The notes beneath the pieces are model-generated. The model did not search any database, was not told the origin of the DNA, and was given only the letters and a program-made list of their open reading frames with translations. 64,000 nucleotides of DNA from an uncultured Pseudomonadota bacterium (lineage in GTDB: Bacteria; Pseudomonadota; Alphaproteobacteria; RF32; CAG-239). Shown here one piece after another: positions 16,016 through 24,084 of the stretch. The DNA is taken from the NCBI GenBank assembly GCA_902763535.1, contig CACWSG010000008.1, forward strand, positions 20,982 to 84,981, in the 5' to 3' direction. Made by a program: the position numbers and the translations under genes. Each line of letters begins with the position of its first letter. The first letter of the stretch is position 1.

Positions 16016-16792
16016 TTAATCATCAATAAAGCCAAACTCGGCAAATCGATGTTCCAGTTCCTCACGCAGGCTCATGTTTTTGTAGTCAGGTTCGGCTTTG
16101 TCCGAAACGGCAAAAGACGCATCCTTGGCTTTCTGAGCTTCTTTGGTTTTGTTTTGCAGACTGGAATCAATATTGCGAGCAATCATTTTGGCTCTAGTGT
16201 TTTTGTTTAGCCAAACTGCCATATCATAAGCTTCTTCAAGACTGGCTGCCGATCGGTTTGCAAGGAGCTGATACATATCCTGAACCACATCTTGATAAAA
16301 CGGATGTTTCGGCTGTCCGGCATCATCGCGGCTGTCAGCAAAATCTTGAATCTGCTTTTCGATAATTTTGGTTGACCAAATGTTGTAAGATGGCTGACCT
16401 TGGTTGTTTGCAGTGGCAACGGGCATTCCGACACCATAACTATCGGCCAACATCTTGATGGTGGCTTGCGGAGATGTGCGCAGCTGTTTTTCAACATCAA
16501 CCAGCTTGTGCAACCAATCTTCCTGTGAAGCAACACCATATTTGCGCAACTCAGCCTCAATGGCGGCATAAGTATTCTCCAACCATTTGTACATGGCTAT
16601 TTGAGAGCGCAAGTTACCAAATCCTTTGTCTATTTCTGCTTCACGCGCGCAAAGATAACGACGCCAATTCAGCGGCAATTCGGCAAAAGTTTCGGCAATC
16701 TCTTTGTCATACCCCGAAGGAGGTACTAAAAAATCCCCTTTGTCGTCAGACATCGGGGATTGATTTTCTGGTTCTAAATTATCTTTAGTCAT
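16016..16792 (-). CDS. Capsid scaffolding protein
   Basis: 258 residues from ATG 16792, preceded by AAGGATATGG. The longer frame to 16918 overlaps the neighbouring gene. It is acidic, helical and low in hydrophobic residues, with LPLNWRRYLCAREAEIDKGF near 38-57 and a basic/acidic C-terminus. Position directly before the coat gene plus composition fits a scaffold that guides procapsid assembly. It overlaps the 76-residue gene by 8 bases. Confidence 0.75.
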   Translation of the reverse strand: MTKDNLEPENQSPMSDDKGDFLVPPSGYDKEIAETFAELPLNWRRYLCAREAEIDKGFGNLRSQIAMYKWLENTYAAIEAELRKYGVASQEDWLHKLVDVEKQLRTSPQATIKMLADSYGVGMPVATANNQGQPSYNIWSTKIIEKQIQDFADSRDDAGQPKHPFYQDVVQDMYQLLANRSAASLEEAYDMAVWLNKNTRAKMIARNIDSSLQNKTKEAQKAKDASFAVSDKAEPDYKNMSLREELEHRFAEFGFIDD

Positions 16793-17015
16793 TCCATATC
16801 CTTTTTTTGTATTGTTGAAGTAAATCAACGAAAATTTCTTCGCGTTGATGTTTTTCTTGAAGCATTCGAACATTCTGCAAATATTCATCAGAATAGTCAG
16901 ATGCTGCGGCCAAATCATTGGCCTTCAGGAAGCAATCGATATCCGCAACAGATGAGGCGATGCTTCCATCCGGAAGGACTACTTCCTCCGAAAAATTTTT
17001 TGAAAAATAGGTCAT
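16785..17015 (-). CDS. Hypothetical 76-residue protein between portal and scaffold
   Basis: An acidic 76-residue product starting MTYFSKNFSEEVVLPDG, with MLQEKHQREEIFVDLLQQYK near the end, probably helical. Its start overlaps the portal stop (ATGA) and its end overlaps the scaffold start, so it is a coupled member of the head operon. The function is unknown. Confidence 0.6.
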   Translation of the reverse strand: MTYFSKNFSEEVVLPDGSIASSVADIDCFLKANDLAAASDYSDEYLQNVRMLQEKHQREEIFVDLLQQYKKRIWND

Positions 17016-18787
17016 TGGTTGTTACTCGATTTGATATTTTTATTTTGATATTTGAGCAATAACTCCATACGCTTGATGTCGTTTTGCTCTTTTTTCAGTG
17101 ATATTTCGGCTAAATCTTTTTGTTTTTGCGACTGCACTAATTGCTGTTGCAAATTAAATTCAGACTGCGGTGCATCAGGCTGATTAAACTCCTCGGCAAT
17201 TTTATCAAAACAATGTTCCAATACACTGTCATATTGACGAGCATTGGGAAGAATTGCCACCAAAGAGGAAATCATTTGACGATACAAATCCAACAAAAGC
17301 GGTTGTTTGCTGACAACATCAAATGCCTGACTTATCAAAGTATGGATTGAATTAATTGCCATATTATTATTTTGCAAAGTTTGTTCTTCCGAGCCGGCAG
17401 TCTCACTGTCAACTCCCAAAATCATACCGCGCAAACGATCTTGTTTCAGCATTTCTACTGCGGCAATTGCCTCAGAAGTAGTGCGTTCATCAATCGGCAA
17501 AAATGACAATAATTTATCTTTAGAAAAATGTTCGCAAATAATTTCTGCTTTGATTTTAAAAATCTCAGCAATGAATCGCTGCATATCATTCTGACGATCT
17601 TGGTTGCGCAATGTGCCGAAATTAGTCTTTTTAACAACTGCGGTTGCTGTTTCATTAGAATTGGAAGAGCCACGCATTATATCGGAAACTCCGGTTATTT
17701 CATAAATGGCATTCACCAAATCCTGCCGTCTTAGAGCTAATGCTTGCAGGGCATTTATGTACTGTTCTATCGGCATAAAATCGACAATATTTTTGATTCC
17801 GCCGGCTGATTTGAGACGATCAAAATCAGAAACGCTAACCAAAGTTACTTCTTTATTTAAGATTGAAGCTAACTCAGGAAATGCATTATCATAACAACCG
17901 GATACTTTGATTGCTTTCATAGTTTTTTCCATACGCGATGTAACGCCGTCAAGCTCATCAAGAAGCGGTTTTATTTGAATATAATCCGGAACCGGAATAA
18001 TGCTGTCGTTAGTTGTGGTAGCAAATATCGGTTTCGGTATCGGATAAAAATTATCCAACGACAGTCCGCCCTCTACAACTTTTAGAAAATGATTGGGAAA
18101 GTGACGGCTCAAAAACAAGACGCGTTTTGATGACTTATCCCATACCTCATATACCTCAATTGTTTTGGAAGAAGATTGGGCATCGGCAAAATATCCTTTG
18201 GCAATATTTTCACCAAAAGCAGCTATTGCCGATGCAAAAGTCATATATTGTCTGATGGCAAACCATGTACAATCTTCCCAAATGCCGACTTTTTCCGAAT
18301 CAGCAATAAAATTAAGCGGATCGAGATATTCCGTTCTGACCTGCTCATCAATTTTGATTTCAACAGGTTCTTGCGATTGATTGTTAACCAGTCCGAAACG
18401 CGGACGATAACGTTCGATTACCATACCGGAACCGGCCAATAAAAAATCATTGCGGGCATATTTTATCACACTGTCAAAATCAAATTGTTCTAAATCCCAA
18501 AGCAAGGCACGCTCTAAAATCATACAAGCATAATTCTGCGACTTGTCAGATGATTTTTCTTTGCGAGCAATATATGGTTTGGGTTGTTTGAAATATAAAA
18601 ACGGTTTTAAGGTTTCAATTGAAGACCAAAAAATATTTTGTTTATCATTCTTGATGTCGCCGCGATAATACTGGCGAATTTTTTTGATTGTCTCATGATA
18701 ATCATGATAATGTTGCTCGGCTTTGGCAATTTTGGCCAGCCAATTTTTAACCTCATTTTCTTCTTTATATTCTAAATTATCATTCAT
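17012..18787 (-). CDS. Portal protein, P22 gp1-like
   Basis: 591 residues from ATG 18787, with AGGAG upstream (the TTG at 18793 is less likely). The N-terminal AEQHYHDYHETIKKIRQYYR, then WSSIETLKPFLYFKQPKPYI, EYLDPLNFIAD and DIMRGSSNSNETATAVVKK are typical of the podoviral portal family. A Gln/Lys-rich helical C-terminus (about 545-591) would form the barrel. It forms the dodecameric DNA gate at the capsid vertex. Confidence 0.88.
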   Translation of the reverse strand: MNDNLEYKEENEVKNWLAKIAKAEQHYHDYHETIKKIRQYYRGDIKNDKQNIFWSSIETLKPFLYFKQPKPYIARKEKSSDKSQNYACMILERALLWDLEQFDFDSVIKYARNDFLLAGSGMVIERYRPRFGLVNNQSQEPVEIKIDEQVRTEYLDPLNFIADSEKVGIWEDCTWFAIRQYMTFASAIAAFGENIAKGYFADAQSSSKTIEVYEVWDKSSKRVLFLSRHFPNHFLKVVEGGLSLDNFYPIPKPIFATTTNDSIIPVPDYIQIKPLLDELDGVTSRMEKTMKAIKVSGCYDNAFPELASILNKEVTLVSVSDFDRLKSAGGIKNIVDFMPIEQYINALQALALRRQDLVNAIYEITGVSDIMRGSSNSNETATAVVKKTNFGTLRNQDRQNDMQRFIAEIFKIKAEIICEHFSKDKLLSFLPIDERTTSEAIAAVEMLKQDRLRGMILGVDSETAGSEEQTLQNNNMAINSIHTLISQAFDVVSKQPLLLDLYRQMISSLVAILPNARQYDSVLEHCFDKIAEEFNQPDAPQSEFNLQQQLVQSQKQKDLAEISLKKEQNDIKRMELLLKYQNKNIKSSNNQ

Positions 18788-19028
18788 TTTCAAATACTCC
18801 TAAAATTGAATTTTCTCTTAAAACGACCACATCTTTTTGGTGAGAAGGCAACTCATCAAAAACATGGAACAAAATTTTGTCGCCCGGTTTTACCGAATTT
18901 ACTCTTTCACCAACGCTCTCAACCCAACCGATGACACGAGGGTTTTGCGGGCTGTCAATAATCAGATGAGAGTTTTTTTCCTGTGGTTCAAGCCGAACAA
19001 AAATACGGTCGGCAATAGCTTTAATCAT
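18780..19028 (-). CDS. Phage GroES-like co-chaperonin
   Basis: 82 residues. IKAIADRIFVRLEPQ at the start, GWVESVGERVNSVKPGDKIL in the middle and VVLREN-SILGVFE at the end follow the GroES fold (DRV-x-V, G-x-V-x-x-V-G-x-G, V-K-x-G-D-x-V-L-F, R-E-x-D-I-L-A-V-x-E). It is slightly shorter than GroES (about 95), with a reduced roof loop and mobile loop (residues 17-30). It lies between terminase and portal and overlaps the portal by 8 bases. It may adapt host GroEL for capsid folding, as T4 gp31 does. Confidence 0.75.
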   Translation of the reverse strand: MIKAIADRIFVRLEPQEKNSHLIIDSPQNPRVIGWVESVGERVNSVKPGDKILFHVFDELPSHQKDVVVLRENSILGVFENE

Positions 19029-19055
19029 GGTTATATCCTTTCTTTTTACAGATAT

Positions 19056-19090
19056 GAAAAAAGCGCATCTCTAAAAACAAGAAGCGCTTT
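19056..19090 (-). terminator. Terminator after large terminase
   Basis: On the minus strand AAAGCGC pairs with GCGCTTT and is followed by TTTT. It would limit readthrough from terminase into the head genes, or act as an antitermination point. Confidence 0.6.
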
Positions 19091-19096
19091 AAAGTT

Positions 19097-20407
19097 TTAC
19101 CATTTTCCGTTGTTGCAATCGGAAAACAAAGATTCAATACTATCCGGAGGACGCGGCGGAGATTGCTCGACGACCGGTTCGGCAAAGGTCAACACAAAAG
19201 CATCGGCCAAGTCAGGTGATCTACCCAAACGCTTTTTTACTTCGTCTTTGCTTTCCAACAAAAGACGACCTTTACTGTCATAAGATTTGTTGACTGAACA
19301 TAATTCATCTAACAATTTTTCATCTTTAGGCAATTGGACCGCCAAATCCGATGACAACCAGTCTCGAGCATTATCCCACATTTCAGCACGACGATTATAA
19401 TAACGATCATCAGCAATTGCTTTTGAACCGAAATTGATTGCTCTTATCAAACGGCGATGTCCGCGCGATACCAAAATGTCATACACTCCGGCACCAACCC
19501 CTCCGGCATCAAGAAAAATTTTTGCCGGTCGATAGTCGCGGATAATACTTTGACAATAATCGGCAATGCTCACAACATCATAATGCTCTAAAGTTATAAA
19601 CTTGTGACAACAACGCCCTTGCCGCAAACAAAATACCGTACGATCATCCCCGAAACGGGCAATATCAAGACCGACTATCAAAGGTGAATGCGAAATAATG
19701 TTTTTAGGCTCAAAAGCCGCACGCACTATCGATGGTGAAATTAATTTGTTGTTGCCGGACTTAACCGGTTGACCAAGCCAAATATGCAGATAGTCATCGT
19801 AATTTTGCTTTTGGCATTGTTCTGCCTGCAATTTCAATTCTTGCGGACAGAAGGGATTATCATAATAATTGACTTTTACTACCAAAGTTCGCTCGTCAGG
19901 GTGAGCCGCCAAAAGCTGCCACAAAGGATCGTTTTCTTCTTCACGATTCATCGAAATCCAAATTTCCGAACCGTCTTTGCGAATGGTCGGCGCCAAAATA
20001 TCCCATGACTTTTTGGAAATACTTTGCCCTTCTTCAATCCATGCAATATCAACTCCTTCCAAAGATTTTATTTTTTGAATATCCGAATCTCGCAAACCCT
20101 TAAAAATAAATTCAGTACCGGTAATGCGATTGATAATTTTGTTTTCTTTAATTGCATAATCTTTGAGGTGATAAAATGCTATGCGTTCGCAAAGCAGACG
20201 ATAAACCGAATCTTTTATGCTGTCTTGAACCTCCCTCAGACAGGCTATGAGCAGTTTTTGCATACGCCCCTTTATCAAAAGGCTGTCGGCAAAGGCATAA
20301 GATTTGCCGCCACCGCGTCCACCATAATAAAATTTTATGCGATAGTCTGATGTCAACAACGGAGCAAAAACCTCGGCAATACTTGCAGTTATGGTATCAT
20401 TCTTCAT
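19097..20407 (-). CDS. terL: Terminase large subunit
   Basis: 436 residues from ATG 20407 (AAGGAAA upstream). The Walker A is GGRGGGKS (29-36), with a Walker B-like DIAWIEEGQS. The C-terminal nuclease has VGLDIARFGDD, KIFLDAGGVGAGVYD and DLADAFVLTFA with the acidic residues expected of the RNase H-like metal site. It is a PBSX/phage terminase type. It drives ATP-dependent DNA packaging into the procapsid with TerS. Confidence 0.92.
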   Translation of the reverse strand: MKNDTITASIAEVFAPLLTSDYRIKFYYGGRGGGKSYAFADSLLIKGRMQKLLIACLREVQDSIKDSVYRLLCERIAFYHLKDYAIKENKIINRITGTEFIFKGLRDSDIQKIKSLEGVDIAWIEEGQSISKKSWDILAPTIRKDGSEIWISMNREEENDPLWQLLAAHPDERTLVVKVNYYDNPFCPQELKLQAEQCQKQNYDDYLHIWLGQPVKSGNNKLISPSIVRAAFEPKNIISHSPLIVGLDIARFGDDRTVFCLRQGRCCHKFITLEHYDVVSIADYCQSIIRDYRPAKIFLDAGGVGAGVYDILVSRGHRRLIRAINFGSKAIADDRYYNRRAEMWDNARDWLSSDLAVQLPKDEKLLDELCSVNKSYDSKGRLLLESKDEVKKRLGRSPDLADAFVLTFAEPVVEQSPPRPPDSIESLFSDCNNGKW

Positions 20408-20420
20408 TTTTAGATTTTCC

Positions 20421-20825
20421 TTATTTGGCAACAAACTCAACTAAAATTTTTTTCAACTCATCATTCAGGGATGCATCGGAACTTTCTTGCCACTGCGCCG
20501 GAAAATTATTCTTCAATATAAAATCGGCTTTGTGCAAACGCACACACTGGTCAACCAGATAAGCCTCACATTTTTTCTTGGCACGGCGAATAAGCTCGGC
20601 AAACTCAGGGCGTTGCTGATAAGATTCCAAATCATCTTGGGATATGCCCAAATAATCACAAAGACCGGTAAGATGGAGCGGTGCTTGCTCAGCAACTTCC
20701 ACAATCTCGCCTTTTTTGGTACTGAATACTTCAGTCTTGTAATTAGCTCGTTCATTGAAATATTGTTCAATTTTGCGTTCCATATCAGATACGCACGAGT
20801 AAGTAACCGGAGAAGCCAAGCCCAT
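20421..20825 (-). CDS. terS: Terminase small subunit
   Basis: 134 residues from ATG 20825, chosen because AAGGA lies 9 bases upstream. A longer frame to 20897 has no such site. LTGLCDYLGISQDDLESYQQ, KKKCEAYLVDQCVRL and DFILKNNFPAQWQES match the gp3-like small terminase pattern (TGL-x-x-x-L-G, F-I-L-K-N-N-F). It recognises the pac site and loads TerL, which starts 13 bases downstream of its stop. Confidence 0.85.
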   Translation of the reverse strand: MGLASPVTYSCVSDMERKIEQYFNERANYKTEVFSTKKGEIVEVAEQAPLHLTGLCDYLGISQDDLESYQQRPEFAELIRRAKKKCEAYLVDQCVRLHKADFILKNNFPAQWQESSDASLNDELKKILVEFVAK

Positions 20826-20968
20826 CGGTGAAATTCCTTTGCTTAAAAAATGGAGAGTAGAGATAAAAAAAGGTGAGGAAGTTTTTTCTTGACCCACTTT
20901 CTCACCATACTGATATTTATTGCACCAGCCGACGGCAAAGTCAATAGATGCAAATTAAAAAAATTTTT

Positions 20969-21112
20969 CTACCACCACATAAAAATTCTGCCAATGATAG
21001 GAATTTCAAGGGCTATGCTAAAAATTATATGTGTGGATAAATATCCGCATCGAATCATATTTATCAGGTTCAAAAATAAAAAAAGTAAAACATAAAATTG
21101 AATAAAATCCAT
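20969..21112 (-). CDS. 47-residue membrane peptide before terminase
   Basis: A small frame (MDFIQFYVLLFLFLNLINMI...) with AGGAC well placed upstream of ATG 21112. It has two short hydrophobic stretches (about 3-20 and 27-44) and ends IFMWW. It lies between the early regulator and the small terminase in the same direction. The ribosome site supports it. The function is unknown. Confidence 0.5.
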   Translation of the reverse strand: MDFIQFYVLLFLFLNLINMIRCGYLSTHIIFSIALEIPIIGRIFMWW

Positions 21113-21190
21113 TGGTTAGTCCTTTCTTATAGCAATTAAAAAGTTATATATTATAAAAAAATCCATTTGTAAAGTATTATTTACTATTTT

Positions 21191-21658
21191 TTATTTATTA
21201 TCAATTTTTAGTTGTAATAATCGATCAAGACCACGACATAAATCGATTCGGTATAGGTAATTAAGATAAGCCTGTTGGCGTTCACTCAAGTCTTGCGATA
21301 TGACCGGTAATTTTTCTTCCAAACAAATACAACGAACAATTCCCCAAAATTCAGCAGGAACAGCTCGCAAGCACTGACGATAGTAATTAACAGCATCGCT
21401 GTATAAGTGCGATTCTAATGAAATTGAGCTGTCTATTTTGTTGTTAAAAATATAACCGGAATGAAGATTAGCTCTTTTGATGATTTGATAGTTATACATA
21501 AGCTTTAAGGCAACTTGCAAACGAGATTTACTGTCGAATCGGGATCGTCGATATTCAAGCCAACCTTTTTCATAAAGTTGCTCAATTAATGTTTTATGCG
21601 GATTAATTTGGATATTAGTTTTGGATAATTTATTGTTATTTTTTTGTTGTTTTATCAT
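21191..21658 (-). CDS. Early phage gene, putative regulator
   Basis: 155 residues from ATG 21658, where GGAGGGAG is correctly spaced (the ATG at 21673 would place that site inside the gene). The protein is basic, with KTLIEQLYEKGWLEYRRSRF near 28-47 and SRLQVALKLMYNYQII after it, then a Cys-Glu segment and a helical end. The pattern resembles small alphaproteobacterial phage regulators with a helix-turn-helix, but the motif is not decisive. It is read divergently from the repressor, as cro or antiterminator genes are. Confidence 0.5.
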   Translation of the reverse strand: MIKQQKNNNKLSKTNIQINPHKTLIEQLYEKGWLEYRRSRFDSKSRLQVALKLMYNYQIIKRANLHSGYIFNNKIDSSISLESHLYSDAVNYYRQCLRAVPAEFWGIVRCICLEEKLPVISQDLSERQQAYLNYLYRIDLCRGLDRLLQLKIDNK

Positions 21659-21683
21659 TAGCGCTCCCTCCATCTTGTAAATA

Positions 21684-21701
21684 TATTGTATTATTACAAT
21701 A
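21684..21701. promoter_or_regulatory. Operator palindrome 1 and leftward promoter
   Basis: TATTGTATTATTACAATA is a perfect inverted repeat (arms TATTGTA and TACAATA). On the minus strand a TTGACG box at 21715-21720 is followed after 18 bases by TAATAA inside the palindrome, so repressor binding here would shut the leftward early promoter. Confidence 0.65.
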
Positions 21702-21748
21702 CAGCAAATAAAATCGTCAATAAATAATTTGCAAAATGTGAAAACTTG

Positions 21749-21777
21749 TTTACAAAATTGTAAAATACCAATACAAT
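21749..21777 (+). promoter_or_regulatory. Rightward promoter of the repressor with palindrome
   Basis: TTTACA (21749-21754), a 17-base spacer and TACAAT (21772-21777) form a good sigma-70 promoter 27 bases before the repressor start. The -35 box lies in the palindrome TTTACAAAATTGTAAA (21749-21764), and TTGTA/TACAA arms recur, suggesting autoregulation. Confidence 0.6.
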
Positions 21778-21803
21778 TACCAAAAATTTACATGGAGGAA
21801 CTT

Positions 21804-22505
21804 ATGACCGATAGGCAACAAGATGTTCGCGATTTTTTGGACAAGGCTGTAAGAGACAAAGGTTTCAGCCTAAACTCTTTATCATTACAATTAGGCAAAA
21901 ACCCCACTTATTTATTTCACTTTATTAAAAGACACTCTCCGCGCCGTCTTGACGAACAAACAAGAAAAAAGCTGGCTCAGATTTTGGAAGTTTCTGAACA
22001 GAAGTTATGTGATTATCCGATTGCCGGCGGGCTTATACAAGATAAACTCAGCACTCTTTCCGGACTGCTGGGAATCGGAAAAAATAAATCTGATATGATT
22101 GAAATTGATGTTTTGGATATGAATGGCATTAAAAAAGGTGAATTTAGCGAAATTATGAGCAATGTAATAGGTTTTCAAGCTTTATCACCGGAAATGATAA
22201 AATACTATGGATTTAACAATGTTGATGATATAAAAATTATCAGAAATAACGGAGATGCCATGGCGCCGACCATAAACAGTGATGATTTATTATGGTTGGA
22301 TATTTCCTATAAAAAGCCGACAGCTGACGGAATTTATTTAATCAGCACCAACCAAAATGTATTGTTACGGCGAATCCAAATAAATCCCTTTGACAACTCT
22401 TTAGATTTGAGCGCTGACAATAAATCTTATAAATCATTTACAATAACGGCAAATGAACCGCTGAACATCTGCGGGAAAGTAATTATGATAACTCATAAAA
22501 TGTAA
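21804..22505 (+). CDS. CI-like phage repressor with inactive S24 domain
   Basis: 233 residues from ATG 21804, directly after GGAGGA. The N-terminal helix-turn-helix (about 20-65: LNSLSLQLGKNPTYLFHFIK) is joined to a LexA/CI-type C-terminal domain (about 120-233). The family's catalytic GDSM reads GDAM here (Ala 152), and the Lys of the dyad aligns with Arg 189 (LLRRI). From family knowledge this domain should dimerise but not self-cleave, so induction by RecA-stimulated cleavage is unlikely. It is divergent from the early gene, with operator-like palindromes on both sides. Confidence 0.85.
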   Translation: MTDRQQDVRDFLDKAVRDKGFSLNSLSLQLGKNPTYLFHFIKRHSPRRLDEQTRKKLAQILEVSEQKLCDYPIAGGLIQDKLSTLSGLLGIGKNKSDMIEIDVLDMNGIKKGEFSEIMSNVIGFQALSPEMIKYYGFNNVDDIKIIRNNGDAMAPTINSDDLLWLDISYKKPTADGIYLISTNQNVLLRRIQINPFDNSLDLSADNKSYKSFTITANEPLNICGKVIMITHKM

Positions 22506-22572
22506 TTTTATAATAACTTATCCACAATTAATAATTTTGGATTGTGTGTACTTACTTTTTTATTGTAAATTT

Positions 22573-22590
22573 TATTGTATAAAAACAATA
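22573..22590. promoter_or_regulatory. Operator palindrome 2 upstream of 86-aa gene
   Basis: TATTGTATAAAAACAATA agrees with operator 1 at 15 of 18 positions and ends 10 bases before the ATG at 22601. It suggests that the repressor also controls the next gene. Confidence 0.6.
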
Positions 22591-22600
22591 AGAGGTAAAT

Positions 22601-22861
22601 ATGACACAGCAACAGATAAATTCTATATTAAATGCTTTGTTTTGGGATTTTGAACAAAATAAATTTATAAATGACGGAGTTTGGCCTTATAAAGTAAATT
22701 TGATATTTGCTTTTGCAGATTATATCGAAACATTAAAAGAGGAAGATGTTATCCCTTTTGTCAGTGAAGACATCTTTTTGGATGTTGACCTAATCAAACA
22801 AAAAGCTCAACAAGGCATCAATTTATGGCTCAATGAAAACATGAAAACATTGATGATATAA
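22601..22861 (+). CDS. Small prophage protein under repressor control
   Basis: 86 residues with AGAGG upstream. The product is acidic and helical (DYIETLKEEDVIPFVSEDIF in the centre), with no membrane segment and no recognised domain. It follows the repressor on the same strand and carries an operator-like site in its leader. It is the last gene before host DNA on this side. Function unknown. An anti-repressor or immunity protein would fit the site. Confidence 0.6.
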   Translation: MTQQQINSILNALFWDFEQNKFINDGVWPYKVNLIFAFADYIETLKEEDVIPFVSEDIFLDVDLIKQKAQQGINLWLNENMKTLMI

Positions 22862-22891
22862 AAAAACGCACCGCAGTTTGAGCCACGGTGC
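22858..22891 (-). terminator. Terminator of secreted-protein gene
   Basis: On the minus strand GCACCG pairs with CGGTGC, followed by a run of seven T. It lies between the convergent 86-residue gene and the host gene at 22905, and so marks the prophage-host side. Confidence 0.75.
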
Positions 22892-22904
22892 ATTCTAAAG
22901 ATGC

Positions 22905-23672
22905 TTAACGCTGACTTTTAAGCTTATTCCAGCCGGCAGATTTCTCAGCCTTTTCCTGCTTATTCTGTTCCCAACGTCTGAATGGTTCGTTTTTCTTTTT
23001 TAACAAAGCCTTTTGCTCATCAGTTTTTACCACACCTATCGGCAATAACTGTCTAAACAATGTCGGAGAAACAAAATCAATTTTATTTTTAACAAGCGGA
23101 CGAATCAAGTTGTCAATCACGGTTGATGCAGGCTTGGCATTAAAGGCTGAAAGTTTTCCGCCATAAAATACGGCTACGGCATGACATGGTGATGACAAAA
23201 GCACATCGGTTGCATCAACCCCGCGCATAAAACGCAACATAATTTGCGGCTTAACCACACAATCTTCAACTTTGTCAAATAATATATGATCGGGATTACT
23301 AAACAATTCTCTTATTATTATCTCTCGCAACTTATCGTTAGCTATACCGCAAAAGCCGACAATTGCCATTCCGTCAAGGGTGTATCCGGTATAGTTCTCC
23401 GGCGGCATTGCTATTTGATAACAAAAAACCTGCTCGGCATTCATGATATTTTTTTGAGCAAACTCGCCGATTGCCGAAGAAATTCCTTCAAGCATTCCAT
23501 CTTTTGCCGTATTGTCATTTTGAGCTGGGGCAGCGGCATTGTCATTGCTTGGTGCCGATGTGGGGGGAATATCGTTGTCAATATTTTCACTTAATGTGAC
23601 AGCCCCTTGAGCAAATACCACAGATGGTGCAATCAGCAAAGACAACATTGTCATAAAGCGCAAAAAAATCAT
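22905..23672 (-). CDS. Secreted hypothetical protein
   Basis: 255 residues from ATG 23672 (GGGGAG upstream). The signal peptide is MIFLRFMTMLSLLIAPSVVFA with cleavage expected after VFA. A Pro/Asn/Ala-rich linker follows, then a domain with five Cys, including FCYQIA, VGFCGIA, DCVVKP and SPCHAV, which could form disulfides in the periplasm. The C-terminus is Lys/Glu-rich. No family is recognised. It probably belongs to a host pilus or secretion-type gene set because similar Cys proteins occur there, but no neighbour supports that. Confidence 0.65.
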   Translation of the reverse strand: MIFLRFMTMLSLLIAPSVVFAQGAVTLSENIDNDIPPTSAPSNDNAAAPAQNDNTAKDGMLEGISSAIGEFAQKNIMNAEQVFCYQIAMPPENYTGYTLDGMAIVGFCGIANDKLREIIIRELFSNPDHILFDKVEDCVVKPQIMLRFMRGVDATDVLLSSPCHAVAVFYGGKLSAFNAKPASTVIDNLIRPLVKNKIDFVSPTLFRQLLPIGVVKTDEQKALLKKKNEPFRRWEQNKQEKAEKSAGWNKLKSQR

Positions 23673-23760
23673 AATTCTATCTCCCCACAACAATAATGGC
23701 GTTATTATAGAGAAATATTACTAAATTTTCCAGCTAATTTGCTAAGATAATAACACGAAA

Positions 23761-23970
23761 TCAATTTTTGTAACTATTACCTTTGTTATGCTTCATCATT
23801 GCGTCCGCAAATGATTTTTTGGCAGCATAAGTCATAAAAAGAGGTTCTTCCAACTGCAAAGCTCCCAGTGTCTGTTCCAACGCTTCAAAGCTTTGATATA
23901 TTTTGCTCATCAAGGCAACATTGTCACTAACGACATCGTACAACATATTCTCTTTTGTTTGTTTTTGCAT
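23761..23970 (-). CDS. Small hypothetical protein, 69 aa
   Basis: A soluble, helical product (MQKQTKENMLYDVVSDNVAL...) with an LEQTLGALQLEEPLF stretch and a basic end. AGAGG precedes the start on the minus strand. It is monocistronic between the secreted protein and yqgE. No family is recognised. Confidence 0.5.
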   Translation of the reverse strand: MQKQTKENMLYDVVSDNVALMSKIYQSFEALEQTLGALQLEEPLFMTYAAKKSFADAMMKHNKGNSYKN

Positions 23971-24084
23971 ATTTATATCCTCTTACAACTGTTAGGAACA
24001 TCTTTAATTTAAACAGCAAAAGACATGATAGCAAGATGTTAAATTTGGAATTTCAGAATCACAATTTTGGTATAATCAAAGGTT

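Noticed and set aside
1..22900. Integrase or transposase for the prophage
   Set aside because: No frame shows the tyrosine or serine recombinase motifs; the only transposase-like sequence in the window is the N-terminus of the SGNH fusion at 39167, outside the prophage.
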